From NCBI GenBank assembly GCA_036378675.1, contig DASUWA010000007.1, positions 111,773-175,772 of the forward strand: a stretch of DNA of 64,000 nucleotides, written 5' to 3'. Source of the stretch: Acidimicrobiales bacterium. GTDB lineage: Bacteria > Actinomycetota > Acidimicrobiia > Acidimicrobiales > Palsa-688. Under the pieces are notes generated by a model. The model did not search any database. It was given only the letters and a program-made list of their open reading frames with translations, and had not been told where the DNA came from. The position numbers and the translations under genes were made by a program. The first letter of the stretch is position 1. Every line of letters starts with the position of its first letter. This document shows positions 26,772 to 35,808 of the stretch, piece by piece.

Positions 26772-26900
26772 ACAGGCACGGTTAACGAGAGCTGACCGAG
26801 CATGGTTATCCGGCGGTGAACAGGGACCTTTCGTGGGCAACGATGAGAGCTTCGAAGCTCCCAAGCAGGTAGCCTGCCGGGTCGGTGATCGGGAACTGAT

Positions 26901-27668
26901 ATGGGAGACGGGGAAGAAAGCGTCGACCTTCTGTGGGAGGACTACAAGCAGACCGGCGATCAGCGCATCCGCGACCAGCTGATTGTCCGATACTCCCCCC
27001 TCGTGAAGTTCGTGGCCGGCCGCGTCTCCGCAGGCCTGCCCCACAGCATCGACCAGGCTGACTTGGTCAGCTACGGGATGTTCGGCTTGATCGATGCGAT
27101 CGAGAAGTTCGACATGAGCCGCAACATCAAGTTCGAGACCTACGCGATCACCAGGATCAAAGGTGCCATCATCGACGAGCTGAGATCGATCGACTGGGTG
27201 CCCCGCTCAGTCCGTGCGAAAGCCCGCTCGGTCGAGCAGGCCTATGCCAGTCTCGAGGCGTCTCTCGGCCGCGCCCCGTCCGATGCCGAGGTGGCGACGG
27301 AGCTCAATATCGGGGAGTCGGAGCTGCAGCAGATCTTCAGCCAAATCTCCTACATCGGCATCGTCGCGCTTGACGAGGTCATCTCCGGTGGCGAGCGAGG
27401 CGAGTCCGCCACGCTGGGCGACACCCTGGCCGACCGGGGCGACGGCCCCATGGCGGCATTCGAGGTCGAGGAGATGAAGCAGATCCTGGCCGGCGCCATC
27501 AACCGCCTGGGTGACCGGGAGAAGATCGTCCTCAGCCTCTACTACTACGAGAACCTGACCCTCGCCCAGATCGGCGAGGTGCTCGGCGTCACCGAAAGCC
27601 GCGTATGCCAGATACACACCAAGGCGATCATGCAACTTCGCGGCCGGATGCTCCTCGCTGACCGCTGA
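26901..27668 (+). CDS. whiG: RNA polymerase sigma factor, WhiG/FliA type
   Basis: A 255-aa sigma-28 family factor. Region 2 contains [12 protein letters not shown] and [18 protein letters not shown]; region 3 has [24 protein letters not shown], typical of WhiG; region 4 contains [24 protein letters not shown] (about 220-243). In Streptomyces WhiG controls sporulation; no flagellar or sporulation genes are in the window, so its regulon here is unknown. It sits between dprA and rpsB, the conserved actinobacterial site. The gene ends in tandem GACCGCT copies. Confidence 0.93.
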   Translation: MGDGEESVDLLWEDYKQTGDQRIRDQLIVRYSPLVKFVAGRVSAGLPHSIDQADLVSYGMFGLIDAIEKFDMSRNIKFETYAITRIKGAIIDELRSIDWVPRSVRAKARSVEQAYASLEASLGRAPSDAEVATELNIGESELQQIFSQISYIGIVALDEVISGGERGESATLGDTLADRGDGPMAAFEVEEMKQILAGAINRLGDREKIVLSLYYYENLTLAQIGEVLGVTESRVCQIHTKAIMQLRGRMLLADR

Positions 27669-27720
27669 CCGCTGACCGCCGACCTCTGACCGCGGCGCTG
27701 AGCCATGTGCTGAGCACATG
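27653..27720. repeat. Short GCTGACC tandem repeats and hairpin after whiG
   Basis: The end of whiG and its downstream flank carry three near-tandem GCTGACC units (27656-27680). A perfect hairpin follows: CATGTGC, loop TGA, GCACATG at 27704-27720. No T-tract follows, so any terminator role would not be a classical intrinsic one. Confidence 0.5.
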
Positions 27721-27743
27721 TAACGTCGCCGCCGTTCACGCGC

Positions 27744-27775
27744 TACGCTGGTAGGCCGTCCCGAACAGGCGGGAC
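27744..27775 (+). promoter_or_regulatory. rpsB promoter -10 box and leader hairpin
   Basis: A TACGCT box lies at 27744-27749, giving a leader of about 115 nt before rpsB. The leader carries a hairpin GTCCCG/CGGGAC (27758-27763 and 27770-27775). S2 leaders are autoregulated in several bacteria; whether this leader is, is an inference. Confidence 0.4.
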
Positions 27776-27870
27776 ACTCAAACAAACCCCCCGGTGCACC
27801 CACGGTCACCGCAACGGCAGTTGCGGCGCGCGCACCGGACGGATGAGACCAACCGATGGGAGGATTCACC

Positions 27871-29055
27871 ATGGCCGTCGTCACGATGAGGCAGCTCCTG
27901 GAGGCTGGAGTCCATTTCGGACACCAGACCCGGCGCTGGAACCCGAAGATGAAGCGATTCATCTTTGGTGAACGCAACGGCATCTACATAATCGATCTCA
28001 ATCAGACTCTCGAACGGATCGACGTCGCGTACTCGTTCGTTCGCGATCTGGTGGCGGACAACGGCTCTGTCCTCTTCGTGGGAACCAAGAAGCAGACTCA
28101 GGATCCGATAGCGCGCTACGCCGACCAGTGCGGGATGCCGTACATCAACGAACGCTGGCTCGGCGGGATGCTGACGAACTTCTCGACCATCGCCGGCCGG
28201 GTCAAGAAGATGCAGGAGTACGAGAGGATGCGGTCGGCCGGTGACTTCGAGGCGATGCCGAAGAAGGAGGCCCTGATCCTCAGCCGTGAGCTCGACAAGC
28301 TTCAGAGAAACCTCGGCGGCATCCGCGGAATGTCGAGGCTGCCCGAAGCGGTGTTCATCATCGACACCAAGAAAGAGCACATCGCGGTCACAGAGGCCAA
28401 CAAGCTGAACATACCGATCGTCGCCGTCGTTGACACGAACTGCGACCCCGACCTCATCGACTACGTGATCCCGGGTAACGACGACGCAATCAGGGCCGGC
28501 ACCCTGATGTGCCGGATCATTGCCGACGCAGTCGAAGAGGGGCGATTCATCGCTTCTCGTCGCGCCTCTCGCAACGGGGTGCAAGCGGCAGGACCCCCTG
28601 TCCTGGATCCGGAGGAGGAAGCCCGCCGGGCCGAACAGCAGCGGGAGGCCCGTCGGCAAGCCGCTATCGCACAGGCGGACAGAGAGGCGCGCCTTACAAG
28701 TGGCGCCACGCCGCAGACCGCAGCGACTCAGCCTCCTGCGACTCAACCTCCGACGACTCAGCCTCCTGCGACTCAGCCCGCGGGATCGGCCGAGGCTGAG
28801 ACAGCGTCCGAGCCGCCGGCGCCGTCGGCAGAAGCGCCGGCGCCAGCACCCGAAGCGTCAGGATCCGGCGACGGCGGGACGAGTACGGCTCCCACGACCG
28901 ACGGCCCCACCGCCGACCCCACGACCGCCGGCCCCACCGCCGACCCCACGACCGCTCCCCCGACCGCCGCCCCCGCGACCCCAACCCCCGCGGTCCCAAC
29001 CCCCGCGGTCCCAACCCCCCCGACAACACCCGAAGCAGTTAGCACCGAGGAGTAG
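27871..29055 (+). CDS. rpsB: 30S ribosomal protein S2 with long Pro/Ala/Thr tail
   Basis: A 394-aa protein. Residues 1-235 are a complete S2 ([53 protein letters not shown]). ATG 27871 follows GGGAGGATTCACC and gives the conserved start. The C-terminal 160 residues are low complexity: ATQPP-type, PTADPTT-type and AVPTP-type repeats encoded by tandem DNA units. Typical S2 is 230-300 aa, so the tail is unusually long. tsf follows as usual. Confidence 0.95.
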   Translation: MAVVTMRQLLEAGVHFGHQTRRWNPKMKRFIFGERNGIYIIDLNQTLERIDVAYSFVRDLVADNGSVLFVGTKKQTQDPIARYADQCGMPYINERWLGGMLTNFSTIAGRVKKMQEYERMRSAGDFEAMPKKEALILSRELDKLQRNLGGIRGMSRLPEAVFIIDTKKEHIAVTEANKLNIPIVAVVDTNCDPDLIDYVIPGNDDAIRAGTLMCRIIADAVEEGRFIASRRASRNGVQAAGPPVLDPEEEARRAEQQREARRQAAIAQADREARLTSGATPQTAATQPPATQPPTTQPPATQPAGSAEAETASEPPAPSAEAPAPAPEASGSGDGGTSTAPTTDGPTADPTTAGPTADPTTAPPTAAPATPTPAVPTPAVPTPPTTPEAVSTEE

Positions 29056-29067
29056 TGAGACAAACCA

Positions 29068-29871
29068 ATGGCAGAGATCTCGGCCAGAGACGTGAAGGCC
29101 CTTCGCGACGCGACCGGCGCCGGGATGATGGACGCGAAGAAGGCTCTTACCGAAGCGGACGGAGACTTTCAGGCTGCGGTGTCGTGGCTTCGTGAGCGCG
29201 GACTCGGCAAGGCTGCCGAGAGGTCCGACCGCGAAAACGTAGAGGGCGCTGTCGGAGTAGCCATCTCCGGCAACGCGGCAGCCCTCGTAGAGCTGAAGTC
29301 GGAGACCGACTTCGTTGCCAAGTCTCCGCAGTTCGTGAGCTTGGTCAACAAGCTCGCTAAGGACGTTGCCGCCAACGGCGACGCGGTGGTCGACGGCTAC
29401 AAGGACGCCATAGACGATCTCAAGCTCACCTTGAAGGAAAACATCGAGATCGGCCGTGTTGTCAGCTTCGACGCCGCCGACGGCAACATCCTTGACACCT
29501 ATCTCCACATCCAGAACGGCAGAGGTGTGAACGCGGTGATCGTCGAACTGTCGGGCGGCACCGCTGAGCTCGCGCACGACGTTGCGGTCCACATCGCGTT
29601 CGGTCGGCCCGCCTACCTCCAGCGCGACGAGGTACCGACCGCCGAGGTGGATGCTGAGCGCGTTGCCCTGGAGGCCCAGACACGAAACGAGGGCAAGCCC
29701 GAGCAGGCGATACCCAAGATCGTCGACGGCCGCCTGGACGGATGGTTCAAACGGGTACCCGGCGGCGTGCTGATCGAACAGCCATTCGCTCGGGACGACA
29801 AGCAAACTGTTGCCCAGGTGCTCGGGTCGGCGAAGGTCGTCCGTTTCGCCCAGGCCGTAATCGGCGTCTGA
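29068..29871 (+). CDS. tsf: Translation elongation factor Ts
   Basis: A 267-aa nucleotide exchange factor for EF-Tu. The N-terminal UBA-like domain has LRDATGAGMMDAKKALTEADGDFQAAVSWL, and the exchange core has the TDFVAKSPQF motif (about 76-85). The C-terminal dimerisation part is present, so length is typical. It is co-transcribed with rpsB (12-nt gap). Confidence 0.96.
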   Translation: MAEISARDVKALRDATGAGMMDAKKALTEADGDFQAAVSWLRERGLGKAAERSDRENVEGAVGVAISGNAAALVELKSETDFVAKSPQFVSLVNKLAKDVAANGDAVVDGYKDAIDDLKLTLKENIEIGRVVSFDAADGNILDTYLHIQNGRGVNAVIVELSGGTAELAHDVAVHIAFGRPAYLQRDEVPTAEVDAERVALEAQTRNEGKPEQAIPKIVDGRLDGWFKRVPGGVLIEQPFARDDKQTVAQVLGSAKVVRFAQAVIGV

Positions 29872-29924
29872 CCCGGAGCCGTTTTCGGGCATCCAAGACG
29901 CACCTCCGGTGCTAGGTCTGGGAC

Positions 29925-29930
29925 TACGCT
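29925..29930 (+). promoter_or_regulatory. -10 box upstream of pyrH
   Basis: TACGCT lies 10 nt before ATG 29941 and there is no ribosome binding site between. A separate leaderless pyrH-frr transcript is likely in addition to readthrough from rpsB-tsf. Confidence 0.45.
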
Positions 29931-29940
29931 TGGCTGCCCA

Positions 29941-30669
29941 ATGAACCAACCGCCGCCGTGGAAGCGGGTAGTTCTGAAAATCTCCGGTGAGGCGTTCGCC
30001 AGCGACGCCGCCGACGAAACGATCGACGGCACCGTCGTCGAGCGAATCGCAAAGGAGATCGCCGAGGTCGGAGCCGAAACCGGCACCCAGATAGCGGTGG
30101 TTGTCGGTGGAGGCAACATCTGGCGCGGCGCGACCGGGTCCGCATCGGGGATGGACAGGGCAACGGCGGACTACATGGGCATGCTCGCCACTGTCATCAA
30201 CGCGCTCGCTCTACAGGACGCCCTCGAACGGCTGGGCCAGCCCACCCGGGTGCAGACGGCGATTGGCATGTCCCAGATCGCCGAGCCGTATATTCGCCTG
30301 AGGGCGATCCGGCACCTCGAGAAGGGCAGGGTCGTCGTGTTCGCGGCAGGGACCGGCAACCCGTTCTTCACCACCGACACCGCCGGCGCCCTGAGGGCCG
30401 TCGAGATCGACGCCGGCGTCCTCCTCAAGGGGACCCACGGCGGCGCCGACGGGGTCTACGACGACGACCCGAGAACCAACCCTGACGCCAAGCTCCTGCC
30501 CGAAGTGACCTTCGACGAGGTTCTGGCCAAGCAGCTTCGTGCGATGGACCTGACCGCCATCACCCTCTGCAAGGAGAACGACCTGCCGATCCTCGTGTTC
30601 TCCATCATGGAGCTCGGAAACCTGCGTCGCGCCCTGGTGGGGGAGCAGATCGGTACGCTGATCCGGTAA
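29941..30669 (+). CDS. pyrH: Uridylate kinase (UMP kinase)
   Basis: A 242-aa amino-acid-kinase-fold enzyme that phosphorylates UMP to UDP. Motifs: [12 protein letters not shown] (about 8-19), [11 protein letters not shown] (about 51-61), [21 protein letters not shown] and the C-terminal [14 protein letters not shown]. The family is hexameric and regulated by GTP and UTP. Its TAA overlaps the frr ATG by one base. Confidence 0.96.
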   Translation: MNQPPPWKRVVLKISGEAFASDAADETIDGTVVERIAKEIAEVGAETGTQIAVVVGGGNIWRGATGSASGMDRATADYMGMLATVINALALQDALERLGQPTRVQTAIGMSQIAEPYIRLRAIRHLEKGRVVVFAAGTGNPFFTTDTAGALRAVEIDAGVLLKGTHGGADGVYDDDPRTNPDAKLLPEVTFDEVLAKQLRAMDLTAITLCKENDLPILVFSIMELGNLRRALVGEQIGTLIR

Positions 30670-31238
30670 TGGACGACAGCTATGTCGACGCCGTGCTCGA
30701 GGACGTCCGGGACAAGATGGTCAAGGCGGTGGAGCACACTCGAGGCGAGTTCGCCACGATCCGCACCGGCCGGGCCGCGCCGGCGCTGGTCGAGAAGCTC
30801 AAGGTCGAGTACTACGGGTCCGAGGTGCCCCTTCAGCAGCTTGCCGGCATCCAGGTGCCCGAGGCGAAGCTGATGGTTATCACCCCTTACGACAAGGGTT
30901 CGCTCAAGGCGATCGAGAAGGCGATCCAGAACTCGGACCTGGGCGTGAACCCGGGCAACGACGGATCGGTCATCAGGCTGAGCTTCCCGCCCCTCACCGA
31001 AGAGCGGCGGAAGGCCTTCGTCAAGGTCGCCCACCAGAAGGCTGAAGAGGGTCGTGTGGCGGTGCGCAATATCCGCCGGTCCGCACGGAAGGACCTGGAA
31101 GGTCTCGAGAAGGACGGCGAGATTTCCAGCGACGAGCTGGACCGGGCGGAAAAAGAGCTTGAAAGGGTGACCCATGACTTCGTCGCCGAGATCGACCGTG
31201 ATTTGCACAACAAAGAGGAAGAGCTTCTGACCGTCTGA
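30669..31238 (+). CDS. frr: Ribosome recycling factor
   Basis: A 189-aa two-domain protein that, with EF-G, splits post-termination ribosomes. Signatures are HTRGEFATIRTGRA, VPEAKLMVITPYDKGSL, NDGSVIRLSFPPLTEERRK and the C-terminal RRSARKDLEGLEKDGEIS. Length is slightly above the usual 185. It is coupled to pyrH by a one-base overlap. Confidence 0.97.
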   Translation: MDDSYVDAVLEDVRDKMVKAVEHTRGEFATIRTGRAAPALVEKLKVEYYGSEVPLQQLAGIQVPEAKLMVITPYDKGSLKAIEKAIQNSDLGVNPGNDGSVIRLSFPPLTEERRKAFVKVAHQKAEEGRVAVRNIRRSARKDLEGLEKDGEISSDELDRAEKELERVTHDFVAEIDRDLHNKEEELLTV

Positions 31239-31286
31239 TCCCGGTGTTACGGATCAGCGGAGCGCGATGTGTTTAGGAGGAATGCC

Positions 31287-33245
31287 GTGAGCGAGCGCAG
31301 AGACAGGAAAGACTGGTCAGAGCGCCGTCCGGCCGAGGGTGTTCGAATCATCCGGGCGGAAGAGGCGCAGGCCGCGCTTGACGCAGGGGAGGCCGCCGGT
31401 CGCCGCCCTGACGACGAATTGCGCTTCGGCGACGTCCCGCCGGCGCCTCAGGGTCCTCGTCCTCCGCATCGTTTTCCACTGCCCGACTCGGTCGACCCGG
31501 CGTCCGCGGTGCCGATGCCCCCGCTCGCTGTGCCGGTCTATTCCGAGGAACGCAACCGGGGCCGTCGGTTCTCGCCCGCCGAGCGTGACTGGTCGGCCGA
31601 TCCCTCGTCCGATCCCGCCGCCGAGCCCACCGCAGAACCCTCCGCCGAGCCCACCGCAGAACCCTCCGCATTCGATCCCGCCGCAGCGCATCGTTTCGTG
31701 GTCCCCCCCGCCGAGGCCGATCCCGTCGGCACGGATAGGCCCGACGACCTTTGGGAAGTCGGGGAACGGACGACCGAGATGGACCTTCCGGCCCATATTT
31801 CGACCGGGATCGAGCCGGGCGAGGCGCCCTGGGCCAAGGAGAGCTCCGCCCCTGCTTGGGCCGAAGATCCGCCCCGGCCATCCGCAAGTTCCTTCCGTGC
31901 GTCGACACCTTGGAATTCGGCCGAGGGGCGGACGCCGCCGCCGGCGGAACCGCCCGTTTCCTATGAGCCGGATCCGACCGACGCCGGAGCACGAGGAGGC
32001 ACCGAATTGCCCCACTGGAGTGATCCGCCCACGGGGGAGGTCCCGAAGATTCTCATCGGTGATGCGGACGAGGACAACGACGACCTCTCCGCATGGCGAG
32101 CCCTCGGCACTCGCGGCACCCAGTGGCGAGACAGCGGGGACGACTGGGAGCAGTTCGACGAGTTGGGCGATCTGGCGGACCTCGAACCCGAGGGGGTGCT
32201 CAACCAGTCGCGGACGGAGCACTCCGACCTCTACTCCTTTGATGAGGACTTCGAGCGGATTGAAGCCCGTCGAACAGGGGCAGTGCCCGTCGTCGGCGCG
32301 GAAGACGAGTTCGACACTGTGGAGGCGAACGCGGCCAGCGCGCCGCCCGCTCCTTCAACCCGGCCGCGCCACAGCCGCGGCGCGCCGAGGCGCGCTCGCA
32401 TGGAGCCGCCCGTCGGAACCAACGGCACCGGATCGCGTGGCGAGGACCTGCCGAGCCGGGTCGTCATCGGCCTAGGACTCATCGTCCTGCTCATCATTTG
32501 CTACGCGATCGGATCGAAGGCTCTCGTCGTCCTCGCGACAGTCGTCATCACCGCCGCCGCGGCGGAGGCGTACGGGATGCTCCAGCGCTCCGGCTTCCGT
32601 CCGGCGACGCTTCTAGGACTGGTGGGCACCGTCGGTGTCTGCCTCGGCGCCTACTGGAAGGGCGTCGAGGCGCTGCCTCTCGTCACTGTTCTCGTCTTCG
32701 GCGGGGCGATGATGTGGTACCTGCTGCGGATCGTCGACGCCCGGCCGTTAGCCAACGTCGCCGTGACATCCATGACGTTCGTTTGGGTGGCCGTCCTCGG
32801 CTCTTATGCGCCACTGATGCTCCGTGCGCACCACGGCAAGGGCCTGTTCCTCGGCGCAGTCGTCGTAGCGGTCGCCTCTGACATCGTCGCCTTCCTCGTT
32901 GGAAGGTGGGTCGGAAGTCGCCCGATGGCGCCCGGGGTGAGCCCGGGCAAGACGGTCGAAGGTTTCATCGGAGGGCTTGTCGCCGCGGTCATTGTCGGAG
33001 CGATCATCGGCAAGGAGCTGACCCCATGGGGAGGCATGAAGCACGGCCTCGTCCTCGGCGTCGTCGTGGGTCTGATCGCGCCAGCGGGCGACCTGTTCGA
33101 GTCGATGATCAAACGTGATCTCGGCGTGAAAGACTCCGGAGTACTGCTGGGTGGCCACGGAGGTTTGCTCGACCGATTCGACTCGTTGCTGGTGGTGTTG
33201 CCCGCCGCCTATTACGTGGCGACCCTGTTCAGCATCGTCAGGTAG
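31287..33245 (+). CDS. cdsA: Phosphatidate cytidylyltransferase with long disordered N-terminus
   Basis: A 652-aa protein. The C-terminal 265 residues (from about 387) are a multi-pass CDP-diacylglycerol synthase with SPGKTVEGFIGG and a full family signature (SMIKRDLGVKDSG, then GGHGGLLDRFDS). The first 385 residues are hydrophilic, rich in Pro, Glu, Asp and Ala, with AEPTAEPSAEPT repeats. AGGAGG at 31275-31280 is ideally placed before GTG 31287, so the GTG at 31269 is not favoured. A normal CdsA is about 270-300 aa. The role of the extension is unknown. Confidence 0.92.
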   Translation: MSERRDRKDWSERRPAEGVRIIRAEEAQAALDAGEAAGRRPDDELRFGDVPPAPQGPRPPHRFPLPDSVDPASAVPMPPLAVPVYSEERNRGRRFSPAERDWSADPSSDPAAEPTAEPSAEPTAEPSAFDPAAAHRFVVPPAEADPVGTDRPDDLWEVGERTTEMDLPAHISTGIEPGEAPWAKESSAPAWAEDPPRPSASSFRASTPWNSAEGRTPPPAEPPVSYEPDPTDAGARGGTELPHWSDPPTGEVPKILIGDADEDNDDLSAWRALGTRGTQWRDSGDDWEQFDELGDLADLEPEGVLNQSRTEHSDLYSFDEDFERIEARRTGAVPVVGAEDEFDTVEANAASAPPAPSTRPRHSRGAPRRARMEPPVGTNGTGSRGEDLPSRVVIGLGLIVLLIICYAIGSKALVVLATVVITAAAAEAYGMLQRSGFRPATLLGLVGTVGVCLGAYWKGVEALPLVTVLVFGGAMMWYLLRIVDARPLANVAVTSMTFVWVAVLGSYAPLMLRAHHGKGLFLGAVVVAVASDIVAFLVGRWVGSRPMAPGVSPGKTVEGFIGGLVAAVIVGAIIGKELTPWGGMKHGLVLGVVVGLIAPAGDLFESMIKRDLGVKDSGVLLGGHGGLLDRFDSLLVVLPAAYYVATLFSIVR

Positions 33246-33253
33246 GCGACCCG

Positions 33254-34450
33254 TTGAAGTCCGTCACCCTCGTGGGTTCCACGGGGTCGATCGGCACCCA
33301 GGCAGTCGACGTGGTCACCTCCTCGGCCGGGTCTTACCGGGTGGTCGCGATTGGAGCGTCCTCGTCTGTCGACCGCCTGGCTGAACAAGCCGTCGAACTT
33401 CGGCCCGAGAGGGTCGCGATCGCCGACAAGTCCCGCGCGACTGAACTCGAGTCGCGCGTGCCGGCCGGCGTGGAAGTGCTCGCCGGAGCCGACGCGCTCG
33501 CCGAGATCGCAAAGGACGGTGACATCGTCGTCAACGGAGTGGTCGGTTTCGCCGGCCTGCCCGTCACTCTCGCCGCGCTCCAGGCGGGCCGCCGTTTAGC
33601 CCTTGCCAACAAGGAGTCGCTGATCGCCGGCGGGCCCGTTGTTCAGGCGGCTCGTGCGACGGAGGGCGCAGAGATCATCCCGGTCGATTCCGAGCACTGC
33701 GCCGTTCACCAGTGCTTACGGGCGATTCTCGGGGAAAAAGGGATGGCGTCGTTGCCCAATCCGCCCTCGATGCCGCTGCGCCGAGTGGTGTTGACCGCGA
33801 GCGGCGGCCCTTTCCGCGGCAGGACCCGTCAATCCCTTTCTGAAGTGACCGTGGAGGACGCCCTTGCCCATCCAACGTGGCGGATGGGGCCGAAAATAAC
33901 GGTCGACTCCTCGACGCTCATGAACAAAGGGCTCGAGGTGATCGAGGCGCACGAGCTGTTCGGCGTCTCTTATGACCGGATCGAGGTGGTCGTGCATCCG
34001 CAGTCGGTGGTCCATTCGATGGTCGAGACGACCGATGGCGCGACCCTCGCCCAACTATCGCTTCCTGATATGCGGCTTCCGATCGGTTACGCGCTGGCCT
34101 ATCCGGACAGGCTCGAAACCCCGTTCGGCGCCATCGACTGGGCCTCGGTCGGTTCACTCGATTTCGAGTTGCCTGATCGTGGCGCGTTCCCGTGCCTCGA
34201 ACTGGCGTACAGGGCCGGCCGCGCCGGGGGCGTGGCGCCGGCATGGCTCAACGGAGCCAACGAAATCGCGGTCGCCGCGTTCCTGGAAGGCGCGATCAGG
34301 TGGGTCGACATACCCGACGTGATATCCGCAGCCCTTGATGACTGTCCTGCGAGCGTTCCCGGTACGGTGGCTGATGTGCTGGAAGCCGATCGGGCCGGAC
34401 GGGACCTCGCTCTTGCCGCAGTAGGCCGCCTCGCCCGCGCAGGGCGGTGA
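33254..34450 (+). CDS. dxr: 1-deoxy-D-xylulose 5-phosphate reductoisomerase
   Basis: A 398-aa NADPH-dependent enzyme of the MEP isoprenoid pathway. The N-terminus has VTLVGSTGSIGTQAVDVV (NADPH site), NKESLIAGG, and the substrate/metal region PVDSEHCAVHQCL; KITVDSSTLMNKGLEVIEAHELF is also present. TTG 33254 gives the standard start. It precedes rseP with a 4-nt overlap and ispG follows, so two MEP-pathway genes flank the protease. Confidence 0.96.
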   Translation: MKSVTLVGSTGSIGTQAVDVVTSSAGSYRVVAIGASSSVDRLAEQAVELRPERVAIADKSRATELESRVPAGVEVLAGADALAEIAKDGDIVVNGVVGFAGLPVTLAALQAGRRLALANKESLIAGGPVVQAARATEGAEIIPVDSEHCAVHQCLRAILGEKGMASLPNPPSMPLRRVVLTASGGPFRGRTRQSLSEVTVEDALAHPTWRMGPKITVDSSTLMNKGLEVIEAHELFGVSYDRIEVVVHPQSVVHSMVETTDGATLAQLSLPDMRLPIGYALAYPDRLETPFGAIDWASVGSLDFELPDRGAFPCLELAYRAGRAGGVAPAWLNGANEIAVAAFLEGAIRWVDIPDVISAALDDCPASVPGTVADVLEADRAGRDLALAAVGRLARAGR

Positions 34451-35793
34451 GCGTCCAGCGCCAGAACTGGCGCGACACCATCGAGACCGATCCGCTGGGG
34501 TTGGCCAACCGTCGCCATTTCGAAGACGACAACGACGGGCAGCAGGCGCCGCCCGATCCGCGTTCTCAGCGAATGGATCTGCTCCGCCTGGGACTCGGTG
34601 TTGCCGCAGTGATCGCGATCGGGTTCCTGGCCGGTGCCGGCGAGACGGTCCTGCTCATCATCGCACTGGTCCTGTGCATCGTTGCGCACGAGTTCGGCCA
34701 TTTCATCGCCGCCAAGACCGGCGGGATAAAGGTGACCCAGTTCTTCGTAGGGTTCGGGCCGCGACTCTGGTCTGTCGTCAGAGGCGAGACGGAGTACGGG
34801 GTAAAGGCCCTCCCTCTCGGCGGTTATTGCCGAATCCTCGGAATGAACAGCCTCGAAGAGGTCGACCCAGCGGACGAACGGCGCACCTACCGCGCGGCAC
34901 CGATGTGGCGGCGGCTTCTGATCGACGTCGCCGGATCATCGGCCCATTTCATCATCGCCCTCGTCGTCCTGTTCGCAATGTTCTTCTGGACCGGGGACCA
35001 AGGTCGGTACCTGACCAACGTCCCCGCCAACAACCCGATCAGCCAGATCCTCGCGTTCAACAATGGACAGAGCCCAGCCGCACAAGCCGGCTTCCAAGTG
35101 CGGGACCGGATCGAGGCGATCGACGGTCAGAGGTTCTCGTCGTGGCTGCAGCAGGGGAAGTTCATCCAGGCCCGTCCCGGGCAGAGGCTCGATGTCACCG
35201 TCTCCCGTGACGGTCGGATCCTCCACCTTTTCCCGACTCCGGTTCCGGCAAGCGCGGCCAAAGTCACGGGATCGAAGAACCTCCCGGCGGGCAACGCCGG
35301 CATCATCGGCCTCGGGGTCGCCCCGACGATCCACTCGTCGCTGAGTGCGTCCGTCAGCGAGGCGGGCGGGGCGTTCGTCGCCGGCGGAGCGCAAACATTC
35401 AGCGCTCTCGGGCATCTGGTCACCCTGCATGGGATCAGCTCCTACTTCCAGATGCTGACCAGCCAGAAGGCGGCAACGTCTAACTCGAATCAGGTTGTGA
35501 CGGTCGTCGGGCTGCCGAGCGTTCTTCATCAGGCGTCTCAGAGCGGCCTTCCCACCGTCCTGTGGGTGGTCGCGCTCATCAACATCTCGATCGGGATCAT
35601 CAACCTGCTGCCGCTCTTCCCGCTGGATGGCGGCCGGGTGGCCATCGATCTTTACGAGGGCGTTCGAAGCGTCAGGCGGCCGTACCGGGTCGACATGTTG
35701 AAGCTGCTGCCGGTGCTCTACGCGAGCCTCGCCTTCTTCGTCCTCTACAGCGCGGGCTGGATTCTGATCAACCTGCGCACACTCAGCTCGTAG
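34447..35793 (+). CDS. rseP: RIP metalloprotease RseP (site-2 protease, M50)
   Basis: A 448-aa intramembrane zinc protease. The HEFGHFIAAK motif (about 80) gives HExxH; the second metal motif is LLPLFPLDGGR near 392. A PDZ domain spans about 200-270 (VPANNPISQIL...GFQVRDRIEAIDGQ). It has about four membrane helices and a hydrophilic N-terminal 45 residues. Family members cleave anti-sigma factors or signal-peptide remnants. Coupled to dxr by a 4-nt overlap. Confidence 0.94.
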   Translation: MSVQRQNWRDTIETDPLGLANRRHFEDDNDGQQAPPDPRSQRMDLLRLGLGVAAVIAIGFLAGAGETVLLIIALVLCIVAHEFGHFIAAKTGGIKVTQFFVGFGPRLWSVVRGETEYGVKALPLGGYCRILGMNSLEEVDPADERRTYRAAPMWRRLLIDVAGSSAHFIIALVVLFAMFFWTGDQGRYLTNVPANNPISQILAFNNGQSPAAQAGFQVRDRIEAIDGQRFSSWLQQGKFIQARPGQRLDVTVSRDGRILHLFPTPVPASAAKVTGSKNLPAGNAGIIGLGVAPTIHSSLSASVSEAGGAFVAGGAQTFSALGHLVTLHGISSYFQMLTSQKAATSNSNQVVTVVGLPSVLHQASQSGLPTVLWVVALINISIGIINLLPLFPLDGGRVAIDLYEGVRSVRRPYRVDMLKLLPVLYASLAFFVLYSAGWILINLRTLSS

Positions 35794-35794
35794 G

Positions 35795-35800
35795 TAGCCT
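35795..35800 (+). promoter_or_regulatory. -10 box upstream of ispG
   Basis: TAGCCT with an 8-nt gap to ATG 35809. GAAGG in the gap could instead act as a weak ribosome binding site on a transcript from rseP. Confidence 0.4.
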
Positions 35801-35808
35801 GAAGGCAA

